Assembly (NCBI GenBank): GCA_963776225.1
Contig: CAVZLL010000004.1
Span: 992,001 to 1,056,000 of the forward strand
From: Bog-756 sp963776225
GTDB lineage: Bacteria; Actinomycetota; Acidimicrobiia; Acidimicrobiales; RAAP-2
DNA length: 64,000 nt
Reading direction: 5' to 3'
Of this stretch, positions 1 to 7,723 are shown in pieces. A program made the position numbers and the translations under genes. A model generated the notes under the pieces. That model saw only the letters and a list, made by a program, of their open reading frames with translations. It did no database searches and was not told the DNA's origin. Positions within the stretch are counted from its first letter, which is position 1, and every line of letters starts with the position of its first letter.

Positions 1-421
1 CGAGCAGGTCTCTGCGGGGTACCAGGTCGGGGACCATCGCCTGGTAGGCGGGGAACCCGATCGCTCCGGCGGCCCCGCCGAGGAAGGAGAGGGCGACCAG
101 CACGCCCGGCGGATCGTGGTGGGTCGCGGCCAGGACGGCCAGGATCGTCGCGAACGCGGTCTCGGCCAGGGTGGTCGCGATGAGCCAGCGGCGCCGGTCG
201 AGCCGGTCGGCCAGCGCGCCGCCCACCGGTGCCAGCAGCCCGATCGGCACGAAACCTGCTGCGGCCACCAGCCCGGTCCAGCCGGGCTGACCGGTGCGGG
301 AGAAGACGAGCACGCCGAGGGCGACCGTCTGCATCCACGAGCCGACGTTGGAGACGAGGGCCGCCGACCAGATGAGCGCGAAGTTGCGGGACCGCAGCGG
401 GCGCAGGGAGGTGAGGGCCAC
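1..421 (-). CDS. MFS transporter, N-terminal part (runs off the window)
   Basis: First 140 codons of a major facilitator superfamily permease; the rest lies outside the window. The GTG start has AGGAGG only 3 bases upstream, and an in-frame TAA at 443-445 excludes a longer start. Seen: a polar N-terminus (LRPLRSRNF, residues 6-14), about four hydrophobic helices, and a motif-A-like cytoplasmic loop GGALADRLDRRRW (residues 67-79), as in MFS_3-type efflux proteins. The substrate cannot be inferred. Its ribosome binding site overlaps the last codons of the small reading frame at 429-548, so the two could be translationally coupled. Confidence 0.85.
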   Translation of the reverse strand, partial: MALTSLRPLRSRNFALIWSAALVSNVGSWMQTVALGVLVFSRTGQPGWTGLVAAAGFVPIGLLAPVGGALADRLDRRRWLIATTLAETAFATILAVLAATHHDPPGVLVALSFLGGAAGAIGFPAYQAMVPDLVPRRDLL

Positions 422-428
422 GGCCCTC

Positions 429-548
429 CTATTGGTCGGGCTTTATCTTGCGGCGCGGTCGCAGGGCGAACCACCAGATGCTGACCATGGTGGCGAGGAC
501 GCCGAGGGCGGCCGCCGGCTTGGCGATCTTGCGTGAGCGATCGGACAT
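429..548 (-). CDS. possible 39-residue membrane protein upstream of the MFS gene
   Basis: Short ATG-to-TAG frame reading MSDRSRKIAKPAAALGVLA, then a hydrophobic stretch (about residues 13-29, including MVSIWWFAL) and a basic tail RPRRKIKPDQ. The layout of a charged N-terminus, one membrane helix and a positive C-terminus is typical of small actinobacterial membrane proteins. Its stop codon overlaps the Shine-Dalgarno of the MFS gene, which argues for a real leader cistron. No good ribosome binding site precedes the ATG. Function unknown; it could be chance. Confidence 0.35.
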   Translation of the reverse strand: MSDRSRKIAKPAAALGVLATMVSIWWFALRPRRKIKPDQ

Positions 549-908
549 GGTCGTGACGTTACCCGGAGGTGGCCGTTTCTTCTGCAACTCCTACCTTCTC
601 CATAGGCCCTCCTTACGGAGCCCCCGCACACTGGAGGGGTGAGCATCCGACCGACCTCGCACCCTCTCGCACAGTGCGGCCCCCCGGGATTGTTCCGCCG
701 GCGCCGCCCCAGCCGATGGCCACGACGCCCGCGCGTCCCCTTCGGCTCCAGATCCGAGTTGGAGTGGTTGATCCCCGGACACCGGTCCAGGGGCAACGGC
801 TTCCATCCACCAAGGGCTCAGCGCACTCCGACTCGGGCCCGCTCTCCGCAGACGCCTCCCGCGTGAGCTCCTGACGCCGCGCCGCCCGCAGGCGGTCCGG
901 CGATCCGC
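549..908. other. 360-base intergenic region
   Basis: No convincing gene. It should hold the minus-strand promoter for the small ORF and MFS gene. A short GC hairpin (CCGCC-cgca-GGCGG, 882-895) just past the aldehyde dehydrogenase stop may be a weak terminator, but there is no T-run. No tRNA-like fold seen. Confidence 0.4.
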
Positions 909-2300
909 TCACCCGTCGGTCGAGACGAAGACGTTCTTGACCTCGGTATAGGAGGACAGCGCCTCCAGGCCGAGCTCGCGGCCGAACCCCGACTGCTTCA
1001 TCCCTCCGAAGGCCGTCTGCACCCGCACCGAGCTGTTGGAGTTGACCGAGAGATTGCCGGCCCGGACCGCCCGGGCCATCCGTAACGACCTCGCGCCGTC
1101 CCGGGTCCAGATCGAGCCGGACAGTCCGTACGGGGTGTCGTTGGCCAGGCGCACCGCCTCCGCCTCGTCGTCGAAGGGGATGACCGCCACGATCGGCCCG
1201 AAGATCTCCTCCCGGGCCATTCGCCACTCCGGGTCCGCGGGTGCCACCACCGTCGGCGGGAACCAGAAGCCGGGACCCTCGGGGACCGCGCCGACCGTGT
1301 GCTGGGGCACCGGGCCACCGCCCGGTTCTCCCATCCCGTCGGCGAGGAAGCTCGCGACGGTGCGCAGGTGGGCGGCGGTGATCAGCGGACCCATCCTGAC
1401 CGCCGGGTCGGTCGGATCGCCGACCCGCCACGCGGCCACCGCCTCGGCGAGGAGGTCGAGGAACTCGTCGAGCACCGTCCGCTGGACGAGGAGGCGGCTG
1501 CGCGCGCAGCAGTCCTGGCCCGCGTTGGCGAAGACCCCGCCCGGTGTCGCGGCCGCAGCCAGCCCGAGGTCGGCGTCGGCGAACACCACCGACGCCGACT
1601 TCCCCCCGAGCTCGAGGGTCACCCGCTTGACGGTGCGCGAGGCCCGGGCCATCACCTCCCGACCGACGTCGGTGGAACCGGTGAAGGTGACCTTGTCGAC
1701 GCCGGGATGCTCGACGAGGCGGGCACCGACCACCGGGCCCTCGCCCGGCACGACCTGGAGCACCCCCTCCGGCAGCCCGGCGTCGAGAGCGAGCTCGGCC
1801 AGACGGAGCGTGGACAGGGGGGTGGTCTCGGCAGGCTTGACCACGATGGTGTTGCCGGTGGCGAGGGCCGGACCCACCTTCCACGACGCGATGGCGATCG
1901 GGAAGTTCCAGGGGGCGATGGCGGCGACCACACCGAGCGGCTCGGGGAAGGTCATGTCCACCCCACCGGCGACCGGGACGGTGGCCCCGCGGTGCTTGTC
2001 CACCGCGCCCGCGTAGAAATGGAACACCTCGGCCACCATCGCGACCTCGTCGCGGCTGTCAGCGATGGGCTTTCCCACGTTGGCGGTCTCGAGCCGGGCC
2101 AGCTCCTCGGCGTGGTCCTCCACCTGAGCGGCGAACCGGCGCATCAGGCGCGCCCGGTCGGCGGGGGCGAGGGCGCGCCATGCCGGCCCTGCCGTCTTGG
2201 CGCGGTCGACCGCCGCGTCGACGTCACCGGTCCCGAGCATCGGCACCTCGGCGATGACCTCCTCGGTGGCCGGGTTCACCACGGCGATGAGGTCACCCAC
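909..2300 (-). CDS. NAD(P)-dependent aldehyde dehydrogenase (PuuC/aminobutyraldehyde type)
   Basis: Aldehyde dehydrogenase superfamily enzyme of 463 residues, oxidising an aldehyde to the acid with NAD(P). Seen: PWNF (130-133), the dinucleotide-site TGST (207-210), the general-base Glu230 in ELGGK, and the nucleophile Cys264 in GQDC. The GTG start overlaps the upstream amidotransferase stop by 8 bases; the open frame runs further up, but that part reads as out-of-phase amidotransferase sequence. With the neighbouring class I amidotransferase and glutamine-synthetase-like ligase, the likely substrate is a gamma-glutamyl-amino aldehyde in a Puu-like amine pathway. That role is inferred from context; the family assignment is secure. 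Confidence 0.9.
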   Translation of the reverse strand: MGDLIAVVNPATEEVIAEVPMLGTGDVDAAVDRAKTAGPAWRALAPADRARLMRRFAAQVEDHAEELARLETANVGKPIADSRDEVAMVAEVFHFYAGAVDKHRGATVPVAGGVDMTFPEPLGVVAAIAPWNFPIAIASWKVGPALATGNTIVVKPAETTPLSTLRLAELALDAGLPEGVLQVVPGEGPVVGARLVEHPGVDKVTFTGSTDVGREVMARASRTVKRVTLELGGKSASVVFADADLGLAAAATPGGVFANAGQDCCARSRLLVQRTVLDEFLDLLAEAVAAWRVGDPTDPAVRMGPLITAAHLRTVASFLADGMGEPGGGPVPQHTVGAVPEGPGFWFPPTVVAPADPEWRMAREEIFGPIVAVIPFDDEAEAVRLANDTPYGLSGSIWTRDGARSLRMARAVRAGNLSVNSNSSVRVQTAFGGMKQSGFGRELGLEALSSYTEVKNVFVSTDG

Positions 2301-3123
2301 CCGGGATCGCCGGCTCCTCGTGATCCTCCATGACACTGCGCCCGCTCCGCCGGGCACCCGCCGCGGCGACCAGTCCGGCGAAGAGCCGGAGGTCGCCGGA
2401 TTCTTCGGGATGCCACTGCACGGCGACCGCGAACCGGCGATCGTGCATCTCGAGCGCTTCGATGACCCCGTCATCGCTCCGGGCGGTCACCACCAGGCCG
2501 TCGCCGACCCGACCGACCGCCTGGTGATGGCTGCAGCGCACCTCGGTCCGTGCTCCGAGCAGCTGCCGGACGGTGCTGCCGTCCTCGGTGACGACGGCGA
2601 TCGGGCCGAAGGCGCCGGCGGCGGGCTGGTGGGCGGTCGAGCCGAGCTGGTCGGGCAGGTGCTGGACGAGGTCGCCCCCGCAGGCGACGTTGAGAGCCTG
2701 CAGGCCGCGGCAGACGGCGAGCAGGGGGAGGTCCTGCTCGATCGCACCGGCGAGGAGCTGGAGCTCGAGCTCGTCGCGTTGGTCGTTTGCGCCGCTGTTG
2801 CGGGGATCGGGATCCTGACCGTACCGCCAGGCCGCCAGGTCACCGCCGCCGATGACGACCAGCCCGTCCAGCAGATCGAGCACCGTTCCGACCCCGGCAC
2901 CCACCAGCGCGGCACTCGCCTCTCGTCCGGCCCCGTCCGTGGGGTCGGCCCGCTCGTCGACGGCACGGAGCGGCGGCAGGAGCACCGGCCAGCCACCCGC
3001 ATCGACCACCATCTCGAGGTACGGGCCCGGCACCAGCGCCGCGTCCCGATCCCACGACCACCAGCTCGTGCGCTGCCGGTAGGTGGACAGCCCGATGAGC
3101 GGAGGGGGGCCGGCGCCGGTCAC
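2293..3123 (-). CDS. class I glutamine amidotransferase, gamma-glutamyl-GABA hydrolase (PuuD) family
   Basis: Cytoplasmic peptidase C26 / PuuD-type hydrolase of 276 residues, expected to cleave a gamma-glutamyl amide. Nucleophile Cys138 lies in LLAVCRGLQ; the His-Glu pair is His238 and Glu240 in VQWHPE, so the catalytic triad is complete. The GTG at 3123 is the first workable start; a GATACT -10 box ends 6 bases before it, implying a leaderless transcript. The gene overlaps the aldehyde dehydrogenase by 8 bases. It is divergent from the SDR and ligase genes of the same proposed pathway. Substrate (putrescine-derived or another amine) is not resolved. Confidence 0.85.
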   Translation of the reverse strand: MTGAGPPPLIGLSTYRQRTSWWSWDRDAALVPGPYLEMVVDAGGWPVLLPPLRAVDERADPTDGAGREASAALVGAGVGTVLDLLDGLVVIGGGDLAAWRYGQDPDPRNSGANDQRDELELQLLAGAIEQDLPLLAVCRGLQALNVACGGDLVQHLPDQLGSTAHQPAAGAFGPIAVVTEDGSTVRQLLGARTEVRCSHHQAVGRVGDGLVVTARSDDGVIEALEMHDRRFAVAVQWHPEESGDLRLFAGLVAAAGARRSGRSVMEDHEEPAIPGG

Positions 3124-3129
3124 CGTGGC

Positions 3130-3135
3130 AGTATC
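3130..3135 (-). promoter_or_regulatory. -10 box (GATACT) of the puuD-like gene
   Basis: Minus-strand GATACT lies 6 bases from the GTG at 3123, so the predicted transcript starts at or within a base or two of the start codon (leaderless). No TTGACA-like -35 is obvious. Confidence 0.45.
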
Positions 3136-3193
3136 CCATCGGCATCCCCACCATCCCACCCCGGACCGCACGGCATCCCCCCGGAGACTGCTT

Positions 3194-3229
3194 GACTGCA
3201 CGGCGGACTGCACGGCGGACCGCACCGCG
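3194..3229 (+). repeat. 3 x 12-bp tandem repeat upstream of the SDR gene
   Basis: Two perfect copies of GACTGCACGGCG (3194-3205, 3206-3217) and a third with two changes (3218-3229), ending just before the GGAGG ribosome binding site. A TTGACT (3192-3197) overlaps the first copy. The 12-base period could place regulator sites close to one helical turn apart, or it may be simple slippage. Confidence 0.6.
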
Positions 3230-3242
3230 AACGGAGGCGCAC

Positions 3243-4019
3243 ATGGCACGGCTCGACGGCAAGGTGGCAGTCGTGACCGGGGCCGGGAGTGGCATCGGCC
3301 GGGAGGCGGCCACCCTGTTCGCAGCGGAAGGGGCGCGTGTGGTGGTCGCCGACGTCGCCGGCGACCGGGCCGCCGCAGCGGTCGCCGCAATCGAGTCGGC
3401 GGGCGGGACGGCGATCGCGGTGACCGTCGACGTGTCCGACCAGGACCAGGTAGCCGCCATGGTGGCCGCTGCCGTCGACACCTTCGGCGGCCTGCACGTG
3501 GCGTTCAACAACGCCGGAATCTTCCCCGAAGACGACGGGGGCGTCCTCGACACCCCGCCGGAGACCTGGGCCAGGGTGATGGAGGTCAACCTCAAAGGCG
3601 TCTGGTTGGGCTGTCGCGCCGAGGTGCCGGCAATGCTCGCCTCCGGTGGCGGGTCCATCGTGAACGTCGCCTCGTTCGTCGCGCTGGTCGGTGCGGCGAC
3701 CGCGCAGATCGCCTATACGGCGTCCAAGGGCGGGGTCCTGGCCATGACCCGCGAGCTCGCCGTCGAATACGCGCGCAAGGGGATCCGGGCCAACTCGATC
3801 TGTCCAGGACCGATCGAGACGCCGCTGCTCGCCGAGCTGCTGGCCGATCCCGAGCGGCGCCAGCGCCGCCTGGTCCACATCCCGATCGGCCGGTTCGGAC
3901 GGCCCGAGGAGATCGCCAGGGCGGCCCTGTTCCTGGCCTCGGACGACGCGTCGTTCGTGACCGGCTCGGCGCTGGTGGTCGACGGCGGGATCACCGCGGC
4001 ATACGTGACGCCCGAGTGA
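3243..4019 (+). CDS. short-chain dehydrogenase/reductase
   Basis: Classical SDR of 258 residues. Nucleotide-binding TGAGSGIG (12-19), NNAG (89-92), catalytic Ser144, Tyr158 and Lys162 (YTASK), then PGPIETP. GGAGG sits 5 bases before the ATG. The gene is 58 bases upstream of the ligase gene on the same strand and diverges from the amidotransferase/aldehyde dehydrogenase pair. An SDR is not part of the textbook Puu pathway, whose oxidation step uses the FAD enzyme PuuB, so it may act on a hydroxylated amine or alcohol. Substrate unknown. Confidence 0.88.
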   Translation: MARLDGKVAVVTGAGSGIGREAATLFAAEGARVVVADVAGDRAAAAVAAIESAGGTAIAVTVDVSDQDQVAAMVAAAVDTFGGLHVAFNNAGIFPEDDGGVLDTPPETWARVMEVNLKGVWLGCRAEVPAMLASGGGSIVNVASFVALVGAATAQIAYTASKGGVLAMTRELAVEYARKGIRANSICPGPIETPLLAELLADPERRQRRLVHIPIGRFGRPEEIARAALFLASDDASFVTGSALVVDGGITAAYVTPE

Positions 4020-4077
4020 GCCACACTGCCCGGGGTGGCAGTGGACGGCCGGGACGACTTGGAGCAGAGTGCTTGGC

Positions 4078-5445
4078 ATGCTGACCATCGAAACGCTCCC
4101 CCGGCAGATCCAGTCGGGGGACGTGCACACGGTGGTGGTGGCGTTCCCCGACCTCCAGGGTCGGCCGGTGGGCAAGCGGGTCACGGGAACCTTCTTCCTC
4201 GACCAGGTGCTCCACGAGGGCATCGAGTTCTGTGACTACCTGCTGGCCTGCGACGTCGACATGACCCCGCAGCCCGGTTACGAGTTCGCGAGCTGGGATA
4301 CCGGGTACGGCGACCTCCATGCGGTCGTCGATCCCCACACCGTCCGGCCGCTCCCCTGGCTGCCGGGCAGCGTGCTGGTCATCTGCGACCTGCTCACCCG
4401 CTCCGGCGAGCCGGTCGAGGTCTCGCCGCGCCAGATCCTCCGCCGGCAGATCGAACGGGCCACCGAGCGCGGGTACGAGGTCAAGTGCGCGACCGAGCTC
4501 GAGTTCTACCTGTTCCTCGACTCGTTCACCCAGGCTGCCGAGAAGCGGTGGCACGGGCTCTCGCCGCACACCGCCACCATCGAGGACTACCAGCTGCAGC
4601 AGACCTCCCGTGAGGAGTACGTCATCAGCCGGATCCGCAACGAGATGATCGAGGCGGGCATCCCGGTCGAGTACTCGAAGGGCGAGGCCGGGCCCGGTCA
4701 GCACGAGGTCAACATCTCGTTCAGCGGCGCCCTCGAGGTGGCCGACCGGCACCTGGTCTTCAAGAGCGGCGTGAAGGAGATCGCCTCGGGGTACGGGCGT
4801 GCGGCCACGTTCATGGCCAAGTGGTCGATGGATGCGGCGGGCTCGTCCTGCCACCTGCACACCAGCCTGTGGGACGCGACGAGTGGCTCCCCGCTCATGG
4901 CACCGGCTGCCGGGGAGGACGCCCCCTCCGGGTTCTCCGAGCTCGGTGCCCACTGGGCCGCCGGCCAGCTCCGTACCGCCGAAGAACTGGCGTGGTGCTT
5001 CGCCCCCTACGTCAACTCCTACCGGCGTTTCGTACCGGGGTCGTGGGCGCCGACCGCCGCCGTGTGGGGCGAGGACAACCGGACCTGCGGGTTCCGGGCC
5101 GTCGGCAGCGGCGAGGGCCGGCGGCTCGAGAACCGGATCCCCGGCGCGGACGTGAACCCCTACATCGTCCTGGCCGCGGCCATCGCCGGCGGCCTCTGGG
5201 GCGTCGACCACGCCCTCGAGCTCGAACCCGCCTTCACCGGTGACGCCTACCGGGGGGAGGGCGTGCCCCGGATCCCGACCACCCTTCCCGATGCGATCTC
5301 CGCCCTGGAGGCGAGCGAGGTCGCTGCAAAGGCATTCGGCCCCGAGGTCCACCAGCACCTGGTCAACACCGCCCGCCAGGAGTGGGCCACCGCGAACACG
5401 GTGGTGACCGACTGGGAGCTCGCCCGCAACTTCGAGCGGATCTGA
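4078..5445 (+). CDS. glutamine synthetase family protein (gamma-glutamylamine ligase, PuuA-like)
   Basis: Class I glutamine-synthetase fold of 455 residues, using ATP to join glutamate to ammonia or an amine. Metal and substrate residues are visible: ATELEFYLF (138-146), GEAGPGQHEVNI (202-213) and SSCHLHTSL (256-264). Adenylylation-controlled GlnA features are absent, and the neighbours encode a gamma-glutamyl hydrolase and an aldehyde dehydrogenase, so gamma-glutamylation of an amine is more likely than ammonia assimilation. A GTG at 4069 is an alternative start 4 bases after GGAG; ATG 4078 is used here. Confidence 0.85.
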   Translation: MLTIETLPRQIQSGDVHTVVVAFPDLQGRPVGKRVTGTFFLDQVLHEGIEFCDYLLACDVDMTPQPGYEFASWDTGYGDLHAVVDPHTVRPLPWLPGSVLVICDLLTRSGEPVEVSPRQILRRQIERATERGYEVKCATELEFYLFLDSFTQAAEKRWHGLSPHTATIEDYQLQQTSREEYVISRIRNEMIEAGIPVEYSKGEAGPGQHEVNISFSGALEVADRHLVFKSGVKEIASGYGRAATFMAKWSMDAAGSSCHLHTSLWDATSGSPLMAPAAGEDAPSGFSELGAHWAAGQLRTAEELAWCFAPYVNSYRRFVPGSWAPTAAVWGEDNRTCGFRAVGSGEGRRLENRIPGADVNPYIVLAAAIAGGLWGVDHALELEPAFTGDAYRGEGVPRIPTTLPDAISALEASEVAAKAFGPEVHQHLVNTARQEWATANTVVTDWELARNFERI

Positions 5446-5481
5446 GCCGGCGGTCGATCGTGATCGGACACGGCAGCGTCC

Positions 5482-5510
5482 TTGACGGGCCGGGGCACCC
5501 CTGGCACCAT
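5482..5510 (+). promoter_or_regulatory. predicted promoter of the leuA leader
   Basis: TTGACG (5482-5487) and a CACCAT hexamer (5505-5510) are separated by 17 bases. Transcription would start near 5517, at or just before the GTG/ATG of the leader peptide, making the leader transcript leaderless. Confidence 0.5.
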
Positions 5511-5519
5511 GGAACGGTG

Positions 5520-5558
5520 ATGTACGCGGTGACGACCTCGGACCTGCTCCTTACCTGA
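5520..5558 (+). CDS. leuL: leucine attenuator leader peptide
   Basis: Twelve-residue frame MYAVTTSDLLLT with three consecutive leucine codons (CTG CTC CTT) near its end, followed immediately by an RNA hairpin and a rho-independent terminator ahead of leuA. An in-frame GTG directly before the ATG (5517) is an alternative start. Ribosome stalling at the leucine run would link leucyl-tRNA supply to terminator formation. The control-codon run and position directly upstream of isopropylmalate synthase make the assignment strong despite the size. Confidence 0.75.
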   Translation: MYAVTTSDLLLT

Positions 5559-5559
5559 C

Positions 5560-5583
5560 GGCGAACGCCACACCGCGTTCGCC
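5560..5583 (+). promoter_or_regulatory. leader hairpin of the leu attenuator
   Basis: Perfect 9-bp stem GGCGAACGC (5560-5568) with GCGTTCGCC (5575-5583) and a 6-base loop, starting one base after the leader-peptide stop. It is placed to sense ribosome position. I could not define the alternative antiterminator pairing by eye. Confidence 0.7.
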
Positions 5584-5587
5584 CGCA

Positions 5588-5619
5588 ACCTCCTGCGCCT
5601 TCGGGCCAGGGGGTTTTTT
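5588..5619 (+). terminator. attenuator terminator upstream of leuA
   Basis: Stem ACCTCCTG.GCC / GGCCAGGGGGT with a TTCG tetraloop and a single bulged C, directly followed by six T residues (5614-5619). It is a textbook intrinsic terminator lying between the leader peptide and leuA, with more than 100 bases left before the leuA start, so it acts as an attenuator, not as a terminator of the upstream ligase gene. Confidence 0.85.
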
Positions 5620-5652
5620 GTTGGGCAAACGCCGGGTGGCGGATGTGGTCAG

Positions 5653-5703
5653 GGCCAGAGCACCAGTAGGGCCAGAGCACCAGTAGGACCAGAGCACCAG
5701 TAG
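5653..5703 (+). repeat. 3 x 17-bp tandem repeat between attenuator and leuA
   Basis: Three direct copies of GGCCAGAGCACCAGTAG (5653-5669, 5670-5686, 5687-5703; the third has one G-to-A change). They occupy most of the leader RNA between the terminator and the AAGGAG site of leuA and would be transcribed only on read-through. Confidence 0.9.
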
Positions 5704-5725
5704 GACCGAGACGAAGGAGTATCCA

Positions 5726-7474
5726 GTGAGCGACCACGAGCACCCGGCGGCGGGCGGTACCGGCGAGCGGCCGCGCCTCGCCATGCCCTGTGACGTCTCG
5801 CCGATGCCCTTCCACCTCTACCGGCCCCATGTCCCGCTGGTGCTGTCCGATCGGACCTGGCCCAACCGACAGTGCGAGGTCGCGCCGCGCTGGGCGAGCG
5901 TGGACCTGCGAGACGGGAACCAGGCCCTGGTCGACCCGATGGACTCGGAGCGCAAGCTGCGCCTCTTCCGGACTCTGGTCGACATCGGCTTCAAGGAGAT
6001 CGAGGTCGGGTTCCCGTCCGCCTCCCAGACCGACTACGACTTCCAGCGGGAGATCGTCGACGCCGAGCTCATCCCCGACGACGTGACCATCCAGGTGCTC
6101 GTCCAGTGCCGCGAGGAGCTCATCGAACGCACCTTCGAGTCGCTGCGCGGCGCGCCGCGGGCCATCGTGCACTTCTACAACTCGACGTCGACCCTCCAGC
6201 GCCGCGTGGTGTTCGGGCTCGACCGGCAGGGCATCATCGACATCGCGGTCAACGCGGCGCGGCTGTGCAAGAAGTTCGAGGCCGATCTCCCCGGAACGGC
6301 CATCCGCTACGAGTACTCACCGGAGAGCTTCACCGGCACGGAGCCGAAATTCGCGGTCGAGATCTGCGAAGCGGTCATGGCGGCCATCGAGCCGACCCCC
6401 GACCAGCCGATCATCATCAACCTCCCCAACACCGTCGAGATGTACGGGCCGCACGTCTACGCCGACGTCATCGAGTGGTTCGGCCGGAACATCGCCAACC
6501 GCGACTCGATCATCCTCAGCCTCCACCCGCACAACGACCGGGGCACCGCGGTGGCCGCGGCCGAGCTCGGGGTCCTGGCCGGTGCGGACCGGGTCGAAGG
6601 GACCCTCTTCGGCAACGGCGAGCGGACCGGCAACGTCGACGTGGTCACGTTGGCCATGAACCTCTTCTCCCAGGGGGTCGACCCCGCGCTCGACTTCAGC
6701 GACATCGACCGGATCCGCCGGGTGGCGGAGTTCGCGACCCGGATGCCGGTCCACCCACGCCACCCCTACGCCGGTGACCTGGTCTACACGGCCTTCTCCG
6801 GGTCGCACCAGGACGCCATAAAGAAGGGGTTCGAAGCGCTGGGTGACGACTACGACCGGTGGGAGGTGCCGTACCTGCCGATCGACCCGAGTCACACCGG
6901 ACGCACCTACGAGGCGATCATCCAGGTCAACAGCCAGTCGGGCAAGGGCGGCGTGGCCTACGTGATGGACACCGAGCACGGCCTCGACCTGCCCCGCCGG
7001 CTGCAGATCGAGTTCTCCAAGCAGGTCCAGTCGGTCACCGAGGACACCGGGACGGTGATCCGTCCCGGGGAGATGTGGGACGTGTTCTCGCGCACCTACC
7101 TGTCCGAGGAGGCCGGGGTACGCCTTCTCGGCACCGAGGTGACCACCGGGGGCAGGCGCACCACGGTGACCGCCCAGCTGCTGGTCGACGGGAAGCCCCA
7201 GACCGTCATGGGTGAGGGAAACGGGCCGATCGACGCGCTGGTCGGTGCGCTCCGGACCCATCTCGGGGTCGAGTTCGAGGTCAAGGACTACAGCGAGCAC
7301 GCCCTGACCTCGGGAAGCGGAGCGTCCGCCGTCGCCTACGTCGAGGCCGAGGCGGCCGACGGTTCCACCTGGTGGGGGGTCGGCATGGACTCGAGCATCC
7401 TCGACGCCTCGCTGGCCGCCGTGGTCAGCGCAGCCAACCGTGCCCTGGAGCGACGGCGCAGCACTGACTCCTGA
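5726..7474 (+). CDS. leuA: 2-isopropylmalate synthase
   Basis: First committed enzyme of leucine synthesis: condenses acetyl-CoA with 2-oxoisovalerate. The 582 residues carry the HMGL-type TIM barrel (DLRDGNQAL near residue 52, metal-binding HPHNDRG near 267, GNGERTGNVD near 293) and a C-terminal LeuA dimerisation/allosteric domain. Length and N-terminal extension match the actinobacterial type-2 LeuA. GTG 5726 is preceded by AAGGAG at good spacing. Expression appears controlled by the leucine attenuator at 5520-5619. No other leu gene is nearby. Confidence 0.96.
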   Translation: MSDHEHPAAGGTGERPRLAMPCDVSPMPFHLYRPHVPLVLSDRTWPNRQCEVAPRWASVDLRDGNQALVDPMDSERKLRLFRTLVDIGFKEIEVGFPSASQTDYDFQREIVDAELIPDDVTIQVLVQCREELIERTFESLRGAPRAIVHFYNSTSTLQRRVVFGLDRQGIIDIAVNAARLCKKFEADLPGTAIRYEYSPESFTGTEPKFAVEICEAVMAAIEPTPDQPIIINLPNTVEMYGPHVYADVIEWFGRNIANRDSIILSLHPHNDRGTAVAAAELGVLAGADRVEGTLFGNGERTGNVDVVTLAMNLFSQGVDPALDFSDIDRIRRVAEFATRMPVHPRHPYAGDLVYTAFSGSHQDAIKKGFEALGDDYDRWEVPYLPIDPSHTGRTYEAIIQVNSQSGKGGVAYVMDTEHGLDLPRRLQIEFSKQVQSVTEDTGTVIRPGEMWDVFSRTYLSEEAGVRLLGTEVTTGGRRTTVTAQLLVDGKPQTVMGEGNGPIDALVGALRTHLGVEFEVKDYSEHALTSGSGASAVAYVEAEAADGSTWWGVGMDSSILDASLAAVVSAANRALERRRSTDS

Positions 7475-7539
7475 GCGCCTATGGGTGGCCGGGAGACCCA
7501 GTCCGGGGGTCATCGGGAGCAAGCAAGCCCCGGGGTATG

Positions 7540-7613
7540 CGTTTTCCGAATTTCGTCTATGCCGTACAGTTTGATGGTCGTATGCCTACGGCATATACCG
7601 ATTTTCGGAAACG
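7540..7613. promoter_or_regulatory. long imperfect inverted repeat upstream of tetR (operator candidate)
   Basis: Arms 7540-7566 and 7587-7613 share the inner perfect 9-mer TATGCCGTA/TACGGCATA and an outer CGTTTtCCGAA/TTCGGAAACG, separated by 20 bases. A third copy, TATGCC-tac-GGCATA (7581-7595), overlaps the right arm. The segment is AT-richer than its surroundings and lies 110 bases before a tetR start, as expected for an autoregulated operator or a stable RNA hairpin. Just downstream is a direct repeat, (A/G)TCGGGACAAG at 7616-7626 and 7631-7641. Confidence 0.7.
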
Positions 7614-7723
7614 ACATCGGGACAAGAGACGTCGGGACAAGTGCGGCCTCCGGGGCACCCGGACGGACGAGAAGAAGCTCCCCAGAAGACCGTACGGACA
7701 CGAGGGGCTGACGGAGCGGTTGC

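Noticed and set aside
613..1884. Minus-strand frame overlapping the aldehyde dehydrogenase
   Set aside because: Out-of-frame shadow of the dehydrogenase with Arg/Gly-rich composition and no family features.
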